Shown here: positions 59,972 through 64,000 of the stretch, one piece after another
How positions within the stretch are numbered: the first letter of the stretch is position 1
Layout: each line of letters opens with the position of its first letter
Origin: an uncultured Clostridia bacterium
GTDB taxonomy: Bacteria; Bacillota; Clostridia; Oscillospirales; QAKW01
NCBI GenBank assembly: GCA_944385895.1
Contig: CALWYZ010000006.1
Coordinates: forward strand, 55,871-119,870
DNA: 64,000 nt
Reading direction: 5' to 3'
Program-made: the position numbers and the translations under genes
The notes under the pieces: generated by a model
The model's database searches: none
Told to the model about the DNA's origin: nothing
The model's input: only the letters and a program-made list of their open reading frames with translations

Positions 59972-60654
59972 ATCCTGCGAATAATCCCCATTGGAGTTTG
60001 TTGTCTTGACTGTCCCAGAGGGTTGTCCTTAAGCACACGCGCGTACAGTAAACGGTCTATGCTGTCATCAGAGGTACCAAGGATGGTTCCGTCAAGGTCG
60101 TTTATATCTACAATAAGTACGTCAAAACCTATTCGTTGTTTTATAGCTTTGGCAACTTCGTCAGGGTTTTCCGGCCCAAGCACAACATAATTATTATATG
60201 GCGGGATGGTACAGTCACACGGTCCGTCAATCGATTTTGCTTTTGGTCCGGCTATATCGTAAAAGATTCCCCTTTTACCGACAAGCTTTCCGAATGCAGA
60301 GCAAAAAGCTGCAAACAGTATCTTAACAGTACCGCATTCCCGCAGCGCCATTTCCATTGTCTGCGGAATTGACAGCCCAATTCCGTACGGGGATTTATAT
60401 ACAAATTTGCAAAGTAATTTTGCAAGCGGTCTGGGCTTTATTTCATCCATGGGTATTGCTCGCTTTTGCGTACACGCTACGCATTTTTCCGAAATAAAAA
60501 GCAAATCTCCCTGCTGCATGTGTTCTTGAGCATAATTTTGAGCGACATCGCGTATATCGTCTTTATCGGTAACAACGTGAGTCTTTATGGGATATCTTTC
60601 ATAAACCACGCCGTCCACTTCTATTGTAAGGCTTTTATTTTCGTTTGCCTGCAT
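59968..60654 (-). CDS. CofE-like F420-0:gamma-glutamyl ligase-family protein
   Basis: About 229 residues of the F420_ligase (CofE) fold: the N-terminal segment with YPIKTHVVTDKDD, the nucleotide region GDLLFISEKCVAC, RGIFYDIAGPKAKSIDGPC and VLIVDINDLDGTILG are recognisable. True CofE adds glutamate to coenzyme F420, but no other F420 genes are here and Clostridia rarely make it, so the product may ligate glutamate to something else. The ATG at 60654 has AAAGGGAG about 9 bases upstream. It heads an operon with mnmA, overlapping it by 4 bp. Confidence 0.8.
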   Translation of the reverse strand: MQANENKSLTIEVDGVVYERYPIKTHVVTDKDDIRDVAQNYAQEHMQQGDLLFISEKCVACTQKRAIPMDEIKPRPLAKLLCKFVYKSPYGIGLSIPQTMEMALRECGTVKILFAAFCSAFGKLVGKRGIFYDIAGPKAKSIDGPCDCTIPPYNNYVVLGPENPDEVAKAIKQRIGFDVLIVDINDLDGTILGTSDDSIDRLLYARVLKDNPLGQSRQQTPMGIIRRI

Positions 60655-60688
60655 TTTCAACGTCTCCCTTTAATTTTTCAATATCAAT

Positions 60689-60718
60689 ATTGTATGTAAA
60701 TATTCACCGTTTTGTCAA
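60689..60718 (-). promoter_or_regulatory. Promoter of the CofE-like/mnmA operon
   Basis: On the minus strand TTGACA (60713-60718) and TACAAT (60689-60694) are separated by 18 bp, about 35 bases before the start at 60654. Confidence 0.65.
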
Positions 60719-60782
60719 TGATTTTGAAAAAAATATTAAAAAAAGCCGTGTGACACTGTTTTACTGAATATCTTTTCGTACA

Positions 60783-61301
60783 TTATTTCTGTCTGAAGGA
60801 TATCCTGTCTGCAATAATATATGCAATCGCTATCTTCAGCAGATCCGGCAGAATAAAAGGAATCACACATGCAATCAGTATTGCGGCAATGCTTATGCTC
60901 TGACCGGAACCCATATATATCACTGCATACCATACAGTGCCGAAAGCATAGCATATAAACAGCGCGGCAATTGCTGACAGCAGCTTTATTGTTTTGCTGC
61001 GCTTTTCAAATACCAGCATTATAGCAGGAATAAGTATAAATCCCACAATATACCCGCCCGTGGGTCCTGCAAGAACGCCGGGTCCTGCTCGAAATCCGGA
61101 AAAAACCGGCAGCCCTGCCGCGCCCAGTATAACATATACCAGCATTGTGTATAATCCGTTTTTTCCGCCCAGAGTGATGGCGGTAAGATATATTGCAAAT
61201 GTCTGGAGGGTAAACGGTACCGGTCCTGGTACTGTTATCCATGAACATACTACCATAAGCGCCGCCGCTATTGCTATCATGCATATTCTTTTCGTCTTCA
61301 T
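60783..61301 (-). CDS. bioY: Biotin transporter BioY
   Basis: A substrate-specific membrane component (S component) for biotin uptake, 172 residues from ATG 61301, which has a CGGAG site upstream. The BioY signatures TVPGPVPFTLQTFAIYL and GPTGGYIVGF are present, with five or six helices. No ATPase or T-component gene adjoins it; it may work alone or with a shared energy-coupling module. A promoter with a candidate BirA operator lies directly upstream. Confidence 0.93.
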   Translation of the reverse strand: MKTKRICMIAIAAALMVVCSWITVPGPVPFTLQTFAIYLTAITLGGKNGLYTMLVYVILGAAGLPVFSGFRAGPGVLAGPTGGYIVGFILIPAIMLVFEKRSKTIKLLSAIAALFICYAFGTVWYAVIYMGSGQSISIAAILIACVIPFILPDLLKIAIAYIIADRISFRQK

Positions 61302-61324
61302 CAGCTTTCTCCGTTTCAGCAGAT

Positions 61325-61362
61325 TTGTCACCCATTCTATACTATATAGGTTACAATGTCAA
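61325..61362 (-). promoter_or_regulatory. bioY promoter with candidate BirA operator
   Basis: On the minus strand TTGACA (61357-61362) and TAGAAT (61334-61339) are 17 bp apart. Inside and beside them an inverted repeat, ttgtcaccc (61325-61333) and ggttacaa (61349-61356), is separated by 15 bp, resembling the BirA-type operator TTGT-n-ACC-N15-GGT-n-ACAA. Biotin-bound BirA would block this promoter. Match is imperfect. Confidence 0.6.
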
Positions 61363-61438
61363 TAAACTTTTTCTCAAATGTCCTGATTATTGTACACACT
61401 CTCTGGTAAAATACGAATATAAAATACAGGGAGGAAAA

Positions 61439-61873
61439 ATGATGAAAAAAAGAATAGGAAACATAGAAAGAATACTGATAAGGGAATGTGTAAGGGATAT
61501 GCCGTCATTTGCAAAGATACAGAGGCTGTTTGATATGGGCGCCGATCCAAATTCGGTAAACGAATTTGGAGAAAGTGTGCTGGGGATAGTGATGGAGGGA
61601 TATTGCAGCCTGTACGGTGCAAATCTGCGGTCAGGATTTTTTGCTCCGATGCTGACGGAAATGTTTATAGAGAACGGTCTTGATGTTCGCCGATTCGGGT
61701 TGCAGATAATAAGTCAGATGCAGAACAGCTGTTATGACAGACATATGCGGCGTGCAATAAAAATGATATTAAAGTGCAGGCATGAATGTTTTAAAAATGA
61801 CTGTAAGTCAATAAAGCTGTACGGGCAGATGATAGCGGAAAAGCTAACGGAAAAAATAAGGAAGCACGCATAA
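61439..61873 (+). CDS. Small ankyrin-like protein of unknown function
   Basis: About 144 residues from the ATG at 61439 (the ATG at 61442 is equally possible); the frame continues upstream but a GGGAGG site fixes the start here. Residues about 24-45 contain FDMGADPNSVNEFGESVLGI, the beta-hairpin and helix pattern of an ankyrin repeat, but only one clear repeat is seen. No signal or membrane segment; the C-terminus is basic. It stands alone between bioY (divergent) and a terminator. Not assigned to a known family. Confidence 0.65.
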   Translation: MMKKRIGNIERILIRECVRDMPSFAKIQRLFDMGADPNSVNEFGESVLGIVMEGYCSLYGANLRSGFFAPMLTEMFIENGLDVRRFGLQIISQMQNSCYDRHMRRAIKMILKCRHECFKNDCKSIKLYGQMIAEKLTEKIRKHA

Positions 61874-62040
61874 AAATTTTAGCTGCTTAATTTGTGCATA
61901 GAGTACAAGGAGTATAGTGAGATGGGAGAATATTAATTGCTTTAGTATTGAAAAAGCTGAAAAAAGGGCTTTGCTGTACGAAGTAGTGTTAGAAATAAAT
62001 AACCGTTTATCTGTATAAGTGAGTTTATTGGTATATAATA

Positions 62041-62073
62041 AAAAAATCCGGTGTATATAGGACCGGATTTTTA
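62041..62073. terminator. Bidirectional terminator
   Basis: aaaatccggt (62043-62052) pairs perfectly with 62062-62071; between two convergent genes with A/T runs on both sides. Confidence 0.85.
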
Positions 62074-62117
62074 TAAAATAAAAAGTTGTAATACTGAGTA
62101 TAAAAATTAAAATGAGT

Positions 62118-62786
62118 TTATTTTACCGCAAATTTATAGCTTTTATCTATAAGACCGCATATATCTTGTGTAGGTACCGATCCGTCAAGACAAATTGTAT
62201 ACCAGTGCTTTTTACTCATATGATAGCCCGGAAGAAATTTCCCGGATCCAAGCAGCTCATCGATATTCATGTCTGCAGCTCTTAAGTCGATTATTTCTGT
62301 TTTTTCGTCGGTATCAAGTCCAATCCTGTGCCCCAAAACAGCCATAATGACGCCGTACCATTTACCGGTATCCTTTCTTCTCCATACAGCACACTGAGGT
62401 GCGCTTTTCCATAAAAACTCAAGCTGGTCTCCGTGTGTGTCGCGGACATAGTTTATCAGCTCAAGCGCCTGAGGCGACTTGAAAGCGCATGAGTCAAAGC
62501 AGCACTCTGCAATTTTACACAGCAGTCTGTCGTGATCGTCGCGTACCATACCAATGAAAGCACCCGCAAATTGCTGATTGCGGTGTAATACATATTCGCT
62601 GTCTGAGGCGGGATCCAGCACCTTGGTTTTAACGGTTTTGTCCAAAGCTACAGTTACCGTGATCAAAAACTGTTTTTTGGCAATAAGCGATTTGTATTCT
62701 AAAACATCGCCTTTTAACTTGAATCCGAAGGCTTCAAGCTTTTTAAAATTCGGAGTTTTATCTTTAAAAATCTCTTCTATTGTCAT
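62118..62786 (-). CDS. MmcQ/YjbR-family DNA-binding-like protein
   Basis: A 222-residue protein with the YjbR fold in its C-terminal half: APQCAVWRRKDTGKWYGVIMA, then LGSGKFLPGYHMSKKHWYTI, the family hallmark. The N-terminal half is a separate domain (KKQFLITVTVALDKTVKTKV), as in the longer MmcQ-type proteins of Firmicutes. The fold resembles MotA-type DNA-binding domains but biochemical function is unknown. The stop of the MATE gene lies 2 bp upstream, so it is the second gene of that operon. Confidence 0.85.
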   Translation of the reverse strand: MTIEEIFKDKTPNFKKLEAFGFKLKGDVLEYKSLIAKKQFLITVTVALDKTVKTKVLDPASDSEYVLHRNQQFAGAFIGMVRDDHDRLLCKIAECCFDSCAFKSPQALELINYVRDTHGDQLEFLWKSAPQCAVWRRKDTGKWYGVIMAVLGHRIGLDTDEKTEIIDLRAADMNIDELLGSGKFLPGYHMSKKHWYTICLDGSVPTQDICGLIDKSYKFAVK

Positions 62787-62788
62787 TT

Positions 62789-64000
62789 TTATACCAAAAC
62801 CGCTTCTGCAGATTTTTTTGCTTTATTTGCTTGGCGCGTGTATATGACCAGAAATACGGCAAGCTGGATTATAAAGGTGATTATCCATGAGATAGGATAG
62901 GAAATAAACAGCGATTCGAGAGAATGATACTGAGGCATGCGGAATATTGTATATATCCAAAGAATCCTGATACCGCAGATACCTGCAATGGAGATTATCA
63001 TCGGTGTAAGACTTGAACCCAGCCCTCGTATCGCGCCGGTCGTGACGTCCATGAGTCCGCACAAAAAATATGTAAGGCAAATATATGTCATTCTGATGAT
63101 ACCGTAGCCTATCGCTTCAGCAGAATCGGTTATATAAATACCGAGAAACGGGCGTGCAAACAGATATGCGGCGGATCCGAGAACTATTCCGGTGACGGAT
63201 ACACAAAGTATGCAGATCCAAAGTATTTTTCTGACTCTGTCGTATTTCTTTGCCCCTACGTTCTGACCGACAAAATTTATAGCCGTCTGGCTGTATGCGT
63301 TTATAGCTATCCATACAAAGCCTTCTATATTCGCAGCCGCACCGCTGCCGGACATGACGACGTCGCCGAAAGAATTGACAGATGACTGGATAATAACATT
63401 AGACAGCGAAAACAGTGAGCTTTGGATACCCGCTGGTATGCCGATCCTCAGCATTTTGGTCAGCTGGCGAAAATGTATGTGCATATCTTTCAATATCAGC
63501 CTGCAGGCATCATTTCTCCTCATGAGCGATAGTATTATGAGTATGGCAGAGACTGTCTGAGAAATAGCGGTGGCAAGAGCCACTCCTGCAACGCTCATAT
63601 TGAAAACAGCGACAAAAAATATGTTTAAGGCTATGTTTATCAGACCTGCTGCCGAAAGAAAGATCAGCGGTCCTTTTGTATCGCCTGCCGCGCGCAGGAT
63701 TGACGCGCCGAAATTGTATACTATGGTAGCCGTTATTCCGAAAAAGTATATTTTTATATATGTAGCGGAAAGCGCGTGCACATTTTCCGGTGTACCCATT
63801 AGTCTGAGGAAATAGTCTGCTCCGAATACCCCTACAAATGTAAGGATTATTCCGCAGATAGCGGCTATCGGTATGGCTGTATGCACAGTTTTATGTACGG
63901 CTTTGTCATCATGAGAGCCGAGTGCGTGTGCGACTGTGACGCCGCTGCCTACTGAAAGACCGAGAAACAGGTTGGTTATAAGATTTATAAGAGGTCCTGT
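62789..64000 (-). CDS. MATE-family efflux transporter (partial, N-terminus outside window)
   Basis: The last about 403 residues of a MATE pump; the frame is open to the window edge (reading GPLINLITNLFLGLSVGSG at the edge), so about 50 N-terminal residues are missing. The two-half, twelve-helix plan and the GDTKGPLIFLSAAGLINIALN stretch fit the family. It differs from the MATE at 18.8 kb. It is upstream of and coupled to the YjbR-like gene. Substrate unknown. Confidence 0.9.
   Translation of the reverse strand, partial: TGPLINLITNLFLGLSVGSGVTVAHALGSHDDKAVHKTVHTAIPIAAICGIILTFVGVFGADYFLRLMGTPENVHALSATYIKIYFFGITATIVYNFGASILRAAGDTKGPLIFLSAAGLINIALNIFFVAVFNMSVAGVALATAISQTVSAILIILSLMRRNDACRLILKDMHIHFRQLTKMLRIGIPAGIQSSLFSLSNVIIQSSVNSFGDVVMSGSGAAANIEGFVWIAINAYSQTAINFVGQNVGAKKYDRVRKILWICILCVSVTGIVLGSAAYLFARPFLGIYITDSAEAIGYGIIRMTYICLTYFLCGLMDVTTGAIRGLGSSLTPMIISIAGICGIRILWIYTIFRMPQYHSLESLFISYPISWIITFIIQLAVFLVIYTRQANKAKKSAEAVLV

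Overview
The window reads as a chromosome segment of a Gram-positive gut-type Clostridia (Oscillospirales/Ruminococcaceae-like; inferred, not proven). Supporting signs are RNase Y, an SpoIIIE/FtsK translocase, MltG, a two-domain acyl-CoA dehydratase activase of clostridial type, RsgI-like and ECF sigma proteins, BioY, SLH-anchored secreted enzymes, L-rhamnose catabolism, strong AGGAGG-type ribosome binding sites and TTGACA-N17-TATAAT promoters. No rRNA, tRNA or CRISPR array was recognised.

Positions 1-9897 are one end of an integrative mobilizable element inserted at the 3' end of guaA. From the left it carries a MjaI-type restriction-modification module (endonuclease, a methyltransferase fused to a degenerate SNase-like domain, and an XRE controller), two small element proteins, a MobV/Pre-type relaxase, a hairpin-rich candidate oriT, a RepA-like ATPase with a nearby cluster of 9-bp repeats, a MobC-like accessory protein, a tyrosine integrase and an excisionase-like protein. 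Between the integrase and the attachment site sits a compact operon of an XRE regulator, a cytosolic trypsin-like protease and a small membrane protein. It is the best candidate here for an undescribed (possibly anti-phage) system. The other end of the element is outside the window.

9.9-24.6 kb is chromosomal housekeeping: a guaA that encodes only the ATP-pyrophosphatase half of GMP synthase, a tightly overlapping ftsK / response regulator / histidine kinase / SLOG operon, uppP, rny, a MATE pump, and a large secreted protein with two metallophosphoesterase modules and SLH anchors, followed by an MBL hydrolase and a sugar acetyltransferase. 24.6-31.9 kb holds an ABC/FtsX exporter, a DUF378 protein and a three-gene operon (repeat-rich membrane protein, lipoprotein, orphan half of an EPSP-synthase-like enzyme).

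32-40.4 kb concerns sugars: rhaA-rhaD divergent from a GDPD-DeoR pair, then mltG and two Gfo/Idh/MocA oxidoreductases flanking a TIM-barrel epimerase. A further epimerase plus a GH78-like alpha-L-rhamnosidase at 54-57 kb probably supplies rhamnose to RhaA/RhaD, but no rhamnulokinase or sugar transporter is present. 40.6-49.5 kb has an acyltransferase-like protein, an ECF sigma factor with its RsgI/PepSY-type partner, and a split CoA-dehydratase-activase pair. 49.6-54.1 kb carries guaB and a complete polar amino acid ABC transporter with its own promoter and an internal hairpin after the binding-protein gene. The right end has ybaK, an EamA transporter, mnmA coupled to a CofE-like ligase, bioY under a plausible BirA operator, a small ankyrin-like protein, a YjbR-type protein and a second MATE pump cut by the window edge.
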